DNA of 64,000 nt from Skeletonema tropicum (taxonomy: Eukaryota; Bacillariophyta; Thalassiosirophyceae; Thalassiosirales; Thalassiosiraceae). A program made the position numbers and the translations under genes. The notes below the pieces were generated by a model, which saw only the letters and a list, made by a program, of their open reading frames with translations, ran no database searches and was not told the DNA's origin. Of this stretch, positions 11,497-22,000 are shown in pieces. The DNA lies in contig CM074138.1 in the NCBI GenBank assembly GCA_037178625.1, positions 2,480,001 to 2,544,000 on the forward strand, read 5' to 3'. How positions within the stretch are numbered: position 1 is the stretch's first letter; the number at the start of each line of letters is the position of its first letter.

Positions 11497-12012
11497 TTAG
11501 ATGGAGTCATGGTGAAGCTTCCCAAGCTGCCGTGCTCTGAAGGCAGTCCTTCTCGTCTCAACTAATGAAGCTATTGCGGTATCATCCCATCCACATGTGT
11601 ATGCATTCATTTCTTGCCTCGCTTGTTCTCGAAGTACCGCAAGGGTGCATCGTCGTCTAGAGGTCTTAACTTCGAGAACAGTCGCTGGAGTGAGGAGATG
11701 CTCGATGCCAACCAGGCAGACATGACCAGCTCCAGAATCAGAGTAAGTAACAGGAACTCCAGCTGAGGTCATCGCTCGAACCTTTCGGGCGGACTTCTTC
11801 ATGGCAATCTTCATGCGAGAATAGTCTGACTCGTTGTACCAGAGATCATGCCGATCAACGTTTTCGTTGTTCTCGTGACGGGCAACAATGTGAATCTCTC
11901 TCATTTCGGCAAACTGCACCGATCTTCTGGATGATCGGTTCCGGTGAGTGGGGAAGTCTACGATGAGCTGATCGACCATTGTTGGCAGTTGTTGTACAAT
12001 AAGTGAACGCAA
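11497..12012 (-). CDS. Diatom-type conserved hypothetical protein
   Basis: A 171-residue single-exon ORF of unknown function. The pattern is one I recognise from many uncharacterised diatom proteins. It has an N-terminal SVQFAE stretch with a His-rich segment, a D-x-W-Y-x-x-x-D-[YF] motif (DLWYNESDYSRMK, residues about 55-67), a basic helix, a GIEHLL motif near residue 102, and a C-terminal helical part with RRRC...VLREQARQ. The W-Y...D-x-x-x-[FM]-K and G-[IL]-E-x-L blocks in this order are the family hallmark. No signal peptide or membrane segment is visible. The start at 12012 is the first Met; upstream sequence turns A-rich. The TGACGTCA sites at 12144-12518 lie upstream of it. Confidence 0.7.
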   Translation of the reverse strand: MRSLIVQQLPTMVDQLIVDFPTHRNRSSRRSVQFAEMREIHIVARHENNENVDRHDLWYNESDYSRMKIAMKKSARKVRAMTSAGVPVTYSDSGAGHVCLVGIEHLLTPATVLEVKTSRRRCTLAVLREQARQEMNAYTCGWDDTAIASLVETRRTAFRARQLGKLHHDSI

Positions 12013-12143
12013 AAAAAGTAATTATGAGATGCCAGAATTAACAGATGCTTTGAGCGTTCAATGTTCACTGTGGAGATGTGGAGGCCTCCTCGCGGAGGGA
12101 ACAGTGTAGATACATAAAGAATCCTGGTTCCTCAAGTGTCAAG

Positions 12144-12518
12144 TGACGTAAACAAAGGATGCGAGGAACATGCCTGTCAACTGACGTCAGTAAATAAAGG
12201 GTCATTTTGATTGAAAGTTTGATTGAAAGTATCTATTCCTATGTGCGTGGACAAAGCTGAATGATGTTGGGACAGAGTTCTCAAACCAGATAGATGCCTG
12301 ATCAACAAAGAAGTATGGGTACTTATGTTGTACTCCTAAAGATGATGCCTTGAGGAGTGAGATGTGAGTTGTACAACACTGTTCCGAGTTTACTCCCTTC
12401 TGGCAAGTATGTACATAGGATCACGATAAATCACAGGGCTGTATGTTCGTCGGGCGGGGCGAGTTTCACGTTACGAAACACATGACGTCATCGCGTCATC
12501 CGATGGACTCACGTCATT
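12144..12518. promoter_or_regulatory. Cluster of TGACGTCA (CRE-like) sites
   Basis: TGACGTA at 12144, the full palindrome TGACGTCA at 12182-12189 and again at 12483-12490, GCGTCA at about 12493, and ACGTCATT at 12511 lie in the 700-base gap between the minus-strand gene ending upstream at 12012 and the next reading frames. Such motifs are bound by bZIP factors. In diatoms they are known as CO2/cAMP-responsive elements of carbonic-anhydrase promoters. Regulation of the 11497-12012 gene is inferred from position only. Confidence 0.45.
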
Positions 12519-12708
12519 ATTTATTTGTCACTGCATCACGTGAGTCCTCAAGCTACATACGGAGAAGCTAGGTCTGGGTCTGGGTGTTCAACAAGTACAT
12601 ATGTATCGCCTCACGTCTTTCTGATGACCCCGCTCATCTCGCTACTTAGCTTTTGCTTCTTATTTTTGTCTCAAATAAGTTCCACGTAGCCAAATTGAGA
12701 TATCTCAA

Positions 12709-13071
12709 TTGTTGGCGCCGCTAGCTAGGAACAAGGCAGAAAACAATACACCAGTGGATGAAATCAGCCATCTACCTAGAATAACTACAAGGAATCTACT
12801 CTGTGGAAGGCCAATCTTGATAACAACGAGGGACGTCGATTTTTTGAGAGTGAGTGGGTTCGGTCAACAAGAAAGTCGAAAGAGAGCAAGGAAAGAGATC
12901 TGTGTTACGTCTGGTGCAAGCATTGTGATTTGTGATCAAGAATGTATTGCCATTTCTCCAATTGTTCGAATAAATGATGGCATAAATGCAATTGAGTACT
13001 TCTTCGACTTGTGTCTCCCCGACTCTAACAGCTCACTCAGTTATTTGAACTTGAACTTGTCTGGGCTGTGA
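12709..13071 (+). CDS. Doubtful 120-residue ORF
   Basis: An open frame of 120 codons with no recognisable domain. It contains a basic patch (ESRKRARKE, near residue 55), two Cys in a VICDQEC string, and a Ser/Asn/Leu-rich end. It lies downstream of the CRE-like cluster, which could serve it as a promoter. Composition is not clearly coding and no relative is recognised. It could be a small gene, one exon, or chance. Confidence 0.2.
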   Translation: MLAPLARNKAENNTPVDEISHLPRITTRNLLCGRPILITTRDVDFLRVSGFGQQESRKRARKEICVTSGASIVICDQECIAISPIVRINDGINAIEYFFDLCLPDSNSSLSYLNLNLSGL

Positions 13072-13198
13072 AAGTACGATACACGGAACCGATTATTCAA
13101 GCTAAAAATTATGCGTCATTGATAATCAATTGTTGGACTGAATGTACACACGCTCGCTCAATTGCTCTGCATTTTTGTAAAATTCAGACGCCCCCTGT

Positions 13199-14293
13199 CT
13201 ATCGCTTTTTTGCTGGCTCTGCTTCATCCCTCTGGGGCTTTTTCGCGTCCACTGCAGCCTGATGTGCATGGAGGGCAGCAACAAAGTCCTCTTTGCTGAC
13301 TACTCCCCTTGCATAACACGCCTTCAGCTTTTCTAGTTCTAAATCACTGCCGAGATTGGCGGTGATGACAAAATGCTTCACTCTGCCTTATCAAAGTTGC
13401 CTTTTTCAAACTCCTCCACTCCAAGATTGTGGTTCATAATCACATCATAAACATAAATCGAAACCTTTGATGCTTCCCTCTGCCTCTGGGGACTTTCCAT
13501 TGCAGCCACTGCAGCCTGATATGCACGGAGGGCAGCAGCAAAGTCCTCTTTTGCTGACCACTCCACCTGCATACAACTTCTTCACCGCTTCTATTGATAT
13601 ATCGCAGCCGAGGTTGGCGGCAATGATCCAATGCCTCACTGCCCTTTCCATGATGCCATTTTTTATCTCCCACAAACCAAGGTTGTGCCTTGCTATGGGA
13701 TGTCCACCAATGGCGGCCTGTTCCGCGTGATATGAGGACTTGTTTGCATCCTTTGCAAAACACCCTCCTCACGATAGACGCATGATAAGAGATAATGTGA
13801 ATCAACGTGACCCAATCCAGCTGCCTTCTCCAAAGGCTCAATAGCAGTGACATATTCGCCTGCATTAAAATGATGCGTGCCCACATCGTGCAAAGCAACT
13901 GGGTCATTTGCCTCGGCCCTCTTCTTTGTATTTAGACGGCTTTCTGCTTCTTTTATCGGCACTGTTTTACGACACAGAATGGGCATGTTTCTGAACGCCC
14001 TTCTTCTTCATGCCGCATCGCATTGGCATTGGCATGAATGCAACCTCTGCACACCAATTTACTGCAGCACGACATTTAGAATACATCGATGGATCTTCTT
14101 GCGATGTAGGAAATGGCAGCGGCAGCAAACAGATCGGACAGTCGCCGATATGTGTACTCTCGGGCTGCTTGAATAGCAGCTCATCTTTTAATTCAGCCGA
14201 CCGCTTCTTACACGCTCGTTTGTGCTGCGACCTATGCTCCCTCTGACATTTGACACTGAGGTGCACCGTCCAGCAGCCAGCAGGATCATCCAC
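13199..14293 (-). pseudogene. MYND/RING zinc finger - Sel1-repeat protein, broken
   Basis: Pieces in alternating frames on the minus strand together resemble a diatom MYND + RING + Sel1-like family. First come CQREHRSQHKRACKKR (end of a MYND finger, near 14240) and GDCPICLLPLP (start of a RING-like finger, near 14140). Next are the RAEANDPVAL and LEKAAGLGHVDSHYLL Sel1-type helices (13986-13800). Then HWIIAANLGCD...KKLYAGGVVSK (13630-13560) is followed by EDFAAALRAYQAA in another frame. The C-terminal module is partly doubled: NHNLGVEEFEKGNFDKAE, KHFVITANLG, EDFVAALHAHQAA, ending PQRDEAEPAKKR. At least four frameshifts separate these pieces, so it is a pseudogene unless there are many sequencing indels. 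The N-terminus is cut at the edge of the segmental duplication at 14258. Confidence 0.7.
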
Positions 14294-16062
14294 CTCCTCC
14301 CAGCGACTGCACTATTACCTCTGTTCTATGGAACTATCAGTATCGACGTCATTCTTGTCGGACGGCTCGCTTTGACGATTGTTGGAGAGGTGGTGGAGTT
14401 GAATGCAACAATGGCATGATGTCGTGTTGGCGAATTTGAAGTGGTGTCTTTTCTGTGCTTTGGATCTTTGGAGTTACAGCTTCTCACTTTTTGACCCACA
14501 CCGAACCTCAACGAAGCACGAAGCCACCTACTGCTCCTAACTAACAATCATTACTCCACACCGTGCCAACCAATGGACGGTGCAGCATTAAAGGAAGTGT
14601 CTTGTGCGAGGGCATTTGCCCAAGCTCCGATCATTAGCACACACACATTCACACACATTGTACCAACCTTCATGGACGGTGCTACATCTAGACCGATGCT
14701 TCTGTCTTCAGCGCAGCGTTCGATGTTTGATTTCGCCCGTGCCGACTGTCTGGATTAGAAGATCCTTCCATCTTTGAGATCGAGCTGTGACTATTAGTGT
14801 TATGGGGCGGTCGGCCGAACTGTAGTGTTATTGGACTGTTCGAATTCGATAGCATAGAGCTTGAATTGACGATTCGAATGCTCGTCTCATTGTTATCTAC
14901 GAAGCGAGTGCAACGAGCTGAGCTGAGCTGAGCACTGCCATTGAGAACAGCGCTCGACTTGAACTTCTAGGGGTCGATTTAGTTGAGTTTATTGACAAAG
15001 GGTCGATATTTGACCTTACAACTACAACGAAACGATAGAGCTTGATGAGAGGATTCTAAATCACTACTGATCGTCTTGATTGGCCGAGTAGTAGAGAAGT
15101 TATACAGGATTACTGATTTGGATATACTGTTACTGTTGAGCGTAGGAATATTGTACGAGGAGGACAAGGATGCTTCTATTCGATTCGATAGAGCAGAAGG
15201 AGAGCTTTCGATTGGTACCAAAATCATCTCCTGATGAGATGAGATGCGATGGTAATAATTCACATAGGTTGGCGCTTTGGCTTTGTGAAAGGGGGAAGAG
15301 CAGCAGTAGCTGTGAACAGTGTACGATATAATTAGTTAGATTATCTAACTCGATTGTCTATCATCTATCACAACACGTTTGAAATCAGATCGCACCAACA
15401 GCATTCTTATTTTCATTTAGGAGGTAAACAACTTCAAAATACAGCAATAAATCAACGCAAAGAACAACCCAATAGCTCCATAGCAAAACCCATTAATTTC
15501 ACTCTCACTAAACGTATCCAAAATCAGCTCCTTGGGATTATGCAATCCAACAAAAATCCAAAACGTCGTCCAAATTGCCACCGATGGAATTGTATAATTC
15601 GGCGTCTTGAGTTGAAACAAACACCACAGTGAAACCATTGTCAACACTCCCAGTGAAATGACCGCAGCTACAACTTGCACCGCACTCGAACTCGACACAT
15701 TATCATTCTCACTATTCGCAACCAACACCACATTAACATTCAGCGCAAACGCCGCCATAATCCAACTTAGATGCAACTCGAATGGAAATTGCAATAGCCA
15801 ATAATACTTTCCTCGAAATAATAAAAATAAGCGCGGATTCCTCTGTATGGCCTCTTGAAATATATTGTTTTGTTGCACTGCAATGATGAGTAATGGGAGG
15901 AGGATGCATCCCATCAGTACAGCGGAGAGAGTCATGTTCATGTGTTCGTAGGCAAAGGCGGGTGACCATGCCGTTTGAGCAAGACACGCCACTAGATAAT
16001 AATACGATGAGCACTGTACCAATCTCGCTCGATGAACACAAAGAGTGTTCGAAATAGTGGCT
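14258..16062. repeat. Segmental duplication, copy 1 (left)
   Basis: Starting at GAGGTGCACCGTCCAGCAGC, this segment matches 16405-18577 with scattered indels, then near identity from about 14970. It carries the tail of the MYND pseudogene, non-coding DNA and the 3' two-thirds of a TspO-like gene. It lacks about 300 bases present in copy 2, which removed the gene's 5' part. The intergenic part (14294-15416) has no other supported gene. Confidence 0.85.
15417..16022 (-). pseudogene. TspO/MBR-like protein, 5'-truncated copy
   Basis: The last 190 or so residues are identical to the intact copy at 17593-18456, from SYYYLVACLAQTAWSP to the C-terminus KLFTS. Upstream, after AATACGAT, the sequence jumps to GAGCACTGTAC and then to CAATCTCGCTCG. 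In copy 2 these words are separated by a short and a long stretch, so two internal deletions removed the start codon and the first membrane segments, including the TPFGFAFSIWG signature. A Met in the fused sequence opens a 201-codon frame, but the product would lack the N-terminal half of the fold. Confidence 0.85.
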
Positions 16063-16404
16063 CAATATAAGTGTCGTTTTGGAAAGCTCTCATCGAGATC
16101 TATCGATTGGTTGTGGTATCAACTTGATTGGACGATCTTTTGTCAATCGATCCGGTCAAAAACGGGGTTAGTTTTGGGCGGCCCAATGGACAATCCGGCT
16201 TGACAGTTTCTGTTACATAAATTTGACAATTTGACCACCGTACGAAAGCTCTGCTCAAGCTGCATCGATTGCTACCATAATCAGCATTACCGTCAAAATG
16301 ATGTATGTCATGATAGATTGGCACATATTGGTCGAATATTATATTAGATATCTCTGTAATCACTGGGGACGGCTTCGTGGATTCGACACTCGACACTGCT
16401 GTGG
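16063..16404. other. Spacer between the two segmental copies
   Basis: About 340 bases separate the two duplicated segments. I see no gene, repeat or motif in it. Confidence 0.5.
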
Positions 16405-18577
16405 GAGGTGCACCGTCCAGCAGCCAGCAGGAGATCCTTCATCATGGAGGCCCAGCAACATCATCCAACTAGCTGTTGTTCTATTGGCTCCCCTCCCTCC
16501 GGACGGCTCGCTTTGACGATTGTTGGAGAGGTGGTGGAGTTGAATGCAGCATGCTACATGCAACAATGGCAATGGCAGCATCAGAATTTGAAGTGGTCGG
16601 TGCGTGGTTTGGATCTTCCAGTGAGTTGTGACATTGACAGCTTCTCACTTTTTGACCCACACCGAGCGACACCGAACCTCAACGAAGCACGAAGCGAAGC
16701 ACAATGGCAATGGAACAATCAGTAGTAGCACCTACTGCCGTGCCAACCTTAGGCGAGCCCCCCGGGCGAGCTGTGTAGTGCAACGTACCAACCTTCATGG
16801 ACGGTGCTGACTGCTGACCGATGCTTCTGTCTTCAGCGCAGCGTTGGATATTTCAACACGCCCGTGCCGACTGTCTGGATCTGGATTAGCAGATGGAAGG
16901 CTGATGGAAGTTAAGGGTCGCTTTTTGAGATCGAGTTGTGACTGTGACTATTAGTGGGCGAATAGGTCGGCCGAACTGTGGTTATTGGACTGTTCGAATT
17001 CGATAGCATGAATTGACGATTCCAATGCTCGTCTCATATTGTTATCTGCGAAGCGAGCGGAGCGCAACGAGCTGAGCACTGCCATTGACCATTGAGAACA
17101 GCGCTCGACTTGAACTTCTAGGGGTCGATTTAGTTGAGTCGATTGACAAAGGGTCGATATTTGACCTTACAACTACAACAAAACGATAGAGCTTGATGAG
17201 AGGATTCTAAATCACTACTGATCGTCTTGATTGGCCGAGTAGTAGAGAAGTTATACAGGATTACTGATTTGGATATATACTGTTACTGTTGAGCGTAGGA
17301 ATATTGTACGAGGAGGACAAGGATGCTTCTATTCGATTCGATAGAGCAGAAGGAGAGCTTTCGATTGGTACCAAAATCATCTCCTGATGAGATGGGATGC
17401 GATGGTAATAATTCACATAGGTTGGCGCTTTGGCTTTGTGAAAGGGGGAAGAGCAGCAGTAGCTGTGAACAGTGTACGATATAATTAGTTAGATTATCTA
17501 ACTCGATTGTCTATCATCTTCTATCACAACACGTTTCAAATCAGATCATTTCCGCACCAACAGCCAACAACAAACAGCATTCTTACTTATATTTAGGAGG
17601 TAAACAACTTCAAAATACAGCAATAAATCAACGCAAAGAACAACCCAATAGCTCCATAGCAAAACCCATTAATTTCACTCTCACTAAACGTATCCAAAAT
17701 CAGCTCCTTGGGATTATGCAATCCAACAAAAATCCAAAACGTCGTCCAAATTGCCACCGATGGAATTGTATAATTCGGCGTCTTGAGTTGAAACAAACAC
17801 CACAGTGAAACCATTGTCAACACTCCCAGTGAAATGACCGCAGCTACAACTTGCACCGCACTCGAACTCGACACATTATCATTCTCACTATTCGCAACCA
17901 ACACCACATTAACATTCAGCGCAAACGCCGCCATAATCCAACTTAGATGCAACTCGAATGGAAATTGCAATAGCCAATAATACTTTCCTCGAAATAATAA
18001 AAATAAGCGCGGATTCCTCTGTATGGCCTCTTGAAATATATTGTTTTGTTGCACTGCAATGATGAGTAATGGGAGGAGGATGCATCCCATCAGTACAGCG
18101 GAGAGAGTCATGTTCATGTGTTCGTAGGCAAAGGCGGGTGACCATGCCGTTTGAGCAAGACACGCCACTAGATAATAATACGATACGCCCCGTACTACCA
18201 ATGGATGGGCACTGTACTCTTCTCCCCACATGATGCACACGTAGCAAAAGGCAGCCTGCATGAGAAATATAAGACCCCAGATGGAGAAGGCAAAGCCAAA
18301 GGGGGTGATGATGGTTTGATATTTGTCGGATATGGTGGCATTGTCTTGGGCGGGGGAAAAGTGTGAGGAGAAGGGGCCGTAGCCGGAGCTTTCGAGGGTG
18401 CTGAGGAGGTAGGCTGCCGTGTTGATTAAGGCGAGGAGGCGGGGTTTGGACATCATGATTATTGTTTTTTTGTCGATGCTGTCTTTTGGTTCATGTATTT
18501 GAAGCAATATGAAATATGAGCAACGAATCTCGCTCGATGAACAAAGAGTGTTCGTTGGTTGCGTTGATCGTTGATGA
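16405..18577. repeat. Segmental duplication, copy 2 (right)
   Basis: This copy matches 14258-16062 and keeps the complete TspO-like gene. Its right end is close to the insertion point of the copia element at 18601. The left edge retains only a remnant of the MYND pseudogene (AGCWTVHL), showing that the source segment began inside that gene. Positions 16430-17590 are non-coding as far as I can see. Confidence 0.85.
17593..18456 (-). CDS. TspO/MBR-like membrane protein
   Basis: A 287-residue protein if it starts at the MMSKPRLL pair (18456). The open frame runs further upstream but those codons look like 5' leader. The signature is ITPFGFAFSIWGLIFLMQ (residues about 50-70), the typical TspO/MBR (tryptophan-rich sensory protein) first-helix motif. 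Further hydrophobic segments follow around SYYYLVACLAQTAWSP, LSAVLMGCILLPLLIIAV, LHLSWIMAAFALNVNVVLVA, VVAAVISLGVLTMVSLWCLF, SVAIWTTFWIFVGL and GFCYGAIGLFFALIYCCIL, giving seven or more membrane spans. That is longer than the usual five-helix TspO, so it belongs to the larger eukaryotic relatives. TspO proteins bind tetrapyrroles and lipophilic ligands; the ligand here is unknown. A copia element sits 144 bases upstream of the start and may disturb its promoter. Confidence 0.75.
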   Translation of the reverse strand: MMSKPRLLALINTAAYLLSTLESSGYGPFSSHFSPAQDNATISDKYQTIITPFGFAFSIWGLIFLMQAAFCYVCIMWGEEYSAHPLVVRGVSYYYLVACLAQTAWSPAFAYEHMNMTLSAVLMGCILLPLLIIAVQQNNIFQEAIQRNPRLFLLFRGKYYWLLQFPFELHLSWIMAAFALNVNVVLVANSENDNVSSSSAVQVVAAVISLGVLTMVSLWCLFQLKTPNYTIPSVAIWTTFWIFVGLHNPKELILDTFSESEINGFCYGAIGLFFALIYCCILKLFTS

Positions 18578-18600
18578 AGCACGACAGAAGATGATGAAGT

Positions 18601-18778
18601 TCTTTAAAGGCACTGCGGAAGCCCTAAGCATCAGCTTATCGGGGCTGCATCGATCAAGTGCATCATTGTTGTGATAATTCATCTCTTAAACAAATTATGG
18701 CATGAATCTACAGCTATCCAACGCATGCACTTGGAGCACGTCCCAATAGAACAAGACTCCCAGCAGCGAGTTGAAATA
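18601..18778 (-). repeat. 3' LTR of the copia element
   Basis: 178 bases, identical to 25911-26088. Read on the element strand it begins TATTTCAACTCG and ends GCCTTTAAAGA, so the ends are not the canonical TG...CA. It is preceded by the polypurine tract. Confidence 0.9.
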
Positions 18779-18788
18779 CTCCCCTCAA
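18779..18788 (-). promoter_or_regulatory. Polypurine tract of the copia element
   Basis: On the minus strand TTGAGGGGAG lies directly before the 3' LTR. This is the expected place and composition of the plus-strand primer of a copia element. Confidence 0.75.
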
Positions 18789-19023
18789 GCTAGCTCCCCC
18801 TGGTGCTAGATTGCTACTTCGCTGTGTTCCTATACCTTTCTATACAATATATACATATCGGATCCCAAAGATCTTTCCATTCATCACCTAACCCTCCGAG
18901 GGAGGATGAGTTCACCTAAGCTACTCTCACCCCAATGGAATTGTCAGAGCGGCTTGCATCAGAGGCCGACGAACTCAAACCATATCTAAGTGTTCAATTT
19001 CGGCGTTCCCGCGTACTCTTTAG

Positions 19024-22000
19024 TCACTTCTTCTCCTTCCGAAAAAGATGTTGTAGGATCTTCATGACAAACCCATTCCTCTTCTCACCCGAAGTCATTG
19101 GTTTAGTAAGGAGATCAGCAATGTTGTCGTGTGTATTGATATACGCCGTCACCCATTCTCCTCGTGCAACGCCCTCACGAACCAAATGTTAAGCCACCGC
19201 AGCACACTTCTTCTTCAAGACAGAACCAGGGTTCATTGTGTTAGCAAGAACACTCTGATTATCTCCAAAGACGTACGCAGGCCCTTCCACTGGGATTCCC
19301 ATCATCCTAAGCCTATATCTCAACGCACGAATATATTCAGTAGCCTCCTTCATCGCGGTGAACTCAGCCTGGTAAGTCGAACTCTCAACGCTCCCCTGTC
19401 GCTTGGAATACCAATAAACAGGAGCATTATTCAAGTAGACAATAAATCCAGTCCGAGACTTCCTCGTGATGGCATCCCCAGCATGATCGGCATCAACAAA
19501 GCAACGAATGATAAATGGTTTTCCATGCGGCGTGGGCATATCAGGAGGCAAAACCTCCGTCCTATCCTCCTCCAGCATAGTAGAATAAGTCCAATCCTGC
19601 TTCTTGAAAGTCTCTGCATTGATCTGCGGCTCAGTTGGATCATAGACCATTTCTGCATTGTGATACTTACTCAAGTAGGAAAACATGTGATACAAGCACT
19701 CCAAATGACCCTCTCTCGGCATAGCAAGATGACTGCTCATCATAGAAACTTCCAAACAAATATCAACGCGACCCAACTCAACAATCCACCGCAGGACTCC
19801 AATCAATGACATGTAATATGAAGCGTCCACAGGACCAAGCTCTCGACTAACATCTATCTCAGGGCGATAACCAGACTTGAACGGCGCTTCGGCTTTCTTG
19901 GGCAAGGTGCGATTTTGCTTCGCCAACCAATCTTGCACATTCTTGACCGCAGCTTGGACGTATTGGCTCGAGCTAAATGCCCAGCACTTTACTCCATTTG
20001 ACAGTTCAACCTCCCGGCACTTTCCACCAAGATACAAAGTAGGCTTGCCAATAGACCCCTCCTTGAGCTTCCAATGTTGACCAATCTCATTCCGCAGTAC
20101 AGCCTCAGCATTCTCCGAGATTACCAGCACGTCATCAACATACAATAATACATACTCCATGTACTCAGTGCCATCACTCTTCCTTGCAGGACGAAACCAT
20201 ACATCAGAATCAGCCTTCGACGACTTGAAACCCAGAGAGTCCATGCACTTCCTAAGATGAAGCCAAAAATCTCTTCCACTAACTCCGCCACCATAAATAG
20301 CCCGCGTGATTTTGGCATAACGTCCTTCATTCTTCTCACCAAACTCAGGTCCACAAACAATGTAATGATTCTCACTCGTCGGCGCTTGGAGATACGCATT
20401 CTTGATATCCCCTGCCATCACTGGTAGACCCATCATTGCTGCATAGGTGAAGGCAATCCTAACACTCTCCCGACTAACAACACCAGCATAATTTGCAGTA
20501 GTGGGCTCAGGCGTCCTATGGCCATCGAGCACCCAGCGTGCTTTCCGTCTGAAATCCATTTTGCAATCGAATATGACATGGCCACTAACCTTGGTGGCAC
20601 CTGGAGATGGGCGCTCCCCATTCCGAAGGAACTGGATTGCCACACCAATCTCCCCCATCTCAAGCGCTAGTGCATCTTGCCACAGAGTATTGCCATTTTC
20701 TCGATCCAGACGAAATGCATCCTCAACAGACTGCGGAATCTCAATTCCATACTTGTGCGTCTTGCGTTTGACTCTAGTCCTCACTGCTGCAATGATTCTA
20801 GCCTTCTTCCGCAAAGTATATGGGACCCACCAAGCAAATGCTACTTCATCCTCCAACTTCCTCGACGTGACATACTCTGCAACATCCACAGGATTGGACT
20901 CTTTCAGATCACTTAATTGCATCCACTGCTTGCGACCATTGGTAAACTCAACCAAGAACTTCCAACCCACGGTGGATTGGCGAAGCTTCCTCTGACCCGA
21001 TCGCGTAGTGAAATACATCTGCCCTTTTGGGACAGCATTCCCTTCTCGCCGATGGTCAAGAATCCTCTTCAACTTCTCAGTGTAATGACCCTCTTGGTCA
21101 TCGACTTGCTCAAGGACATTCTGCGCTATCAAATTTGCTGCATACTGCTCGACGTGACCATCAGGAAATTGAAGATCATAGATCAATGTGTTCAGGCTAG
21201 GATCCTCGTGAAAGACGCCAGTAGTTTTACCTTCTGCATCCACACTCCTTCTCAAAACCTTGCACAGATGTCGTCCTTCCTCCCCATGAGGCAATAAGAC
21301 TTCTACTCCAATCAACAAATCCGTCAAAGATCGGTCCGCGATAGGTTTGCCTTCAGCATTGCATATATCAGCCACAGGAATGTGATAGTGTCTTAGAGCC
21401 TCATCGACGTACATCGCCAGTGTCTCAGCCTGGCCATCATCATAATGCCAGCCTTCCATTTCGTGCGGATCTTCCAGCCAGTTCTGGAGCAAGTCTTCCT
21501 CGGTTTCCTCCTCAATTGTAGGTAACTCCACAACTCCTTGAGGGGGCAGATTGACTGAATCACCAAACTTGGAACGAATTCTATTCATGAAAAGGTGACG
21601 TTTGTTGCGTTCATCCTCATTTGTCACAGATAACTCATGAGGTGTGAGTCGACGGAGCGACCTCAACGGTATAATTTGCCCAGATTGCTTTAGAACCCAC
21701 TGACTCATCTCATTGCCGTGGTCCTTAGACGGGCCTAAACACCTACCCAGCACCTGAAGCGCGTGTGGAAACTTGTGGAGTGAAGAGTTGTGATCCTCCA
21801 AACAATACACCCATTCAAACCAACCAAAGGTGGCGATGTTGCTGATATCTGCGGGCTCGTGTCTAGTTGCTGTGTATGGATTCAATCCACCGAGTTTATG
21901 CGTGCTACGAGCCGTCAGGTTCATAATGTGCACACGTCTCTCAAGGCAGTAATCCCATAATACCATAGGAGCATTGCTGTCACGAAGGTCAGCGCGAACC

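Noticed and set aside
14979..15263. 94-codon minus-strand frame in the segmental duplication
   Set aside because: Ser/Ile/Asn-rich, with no domain, and not clearly kept as a gene in copy 2 (about 17100-17413).
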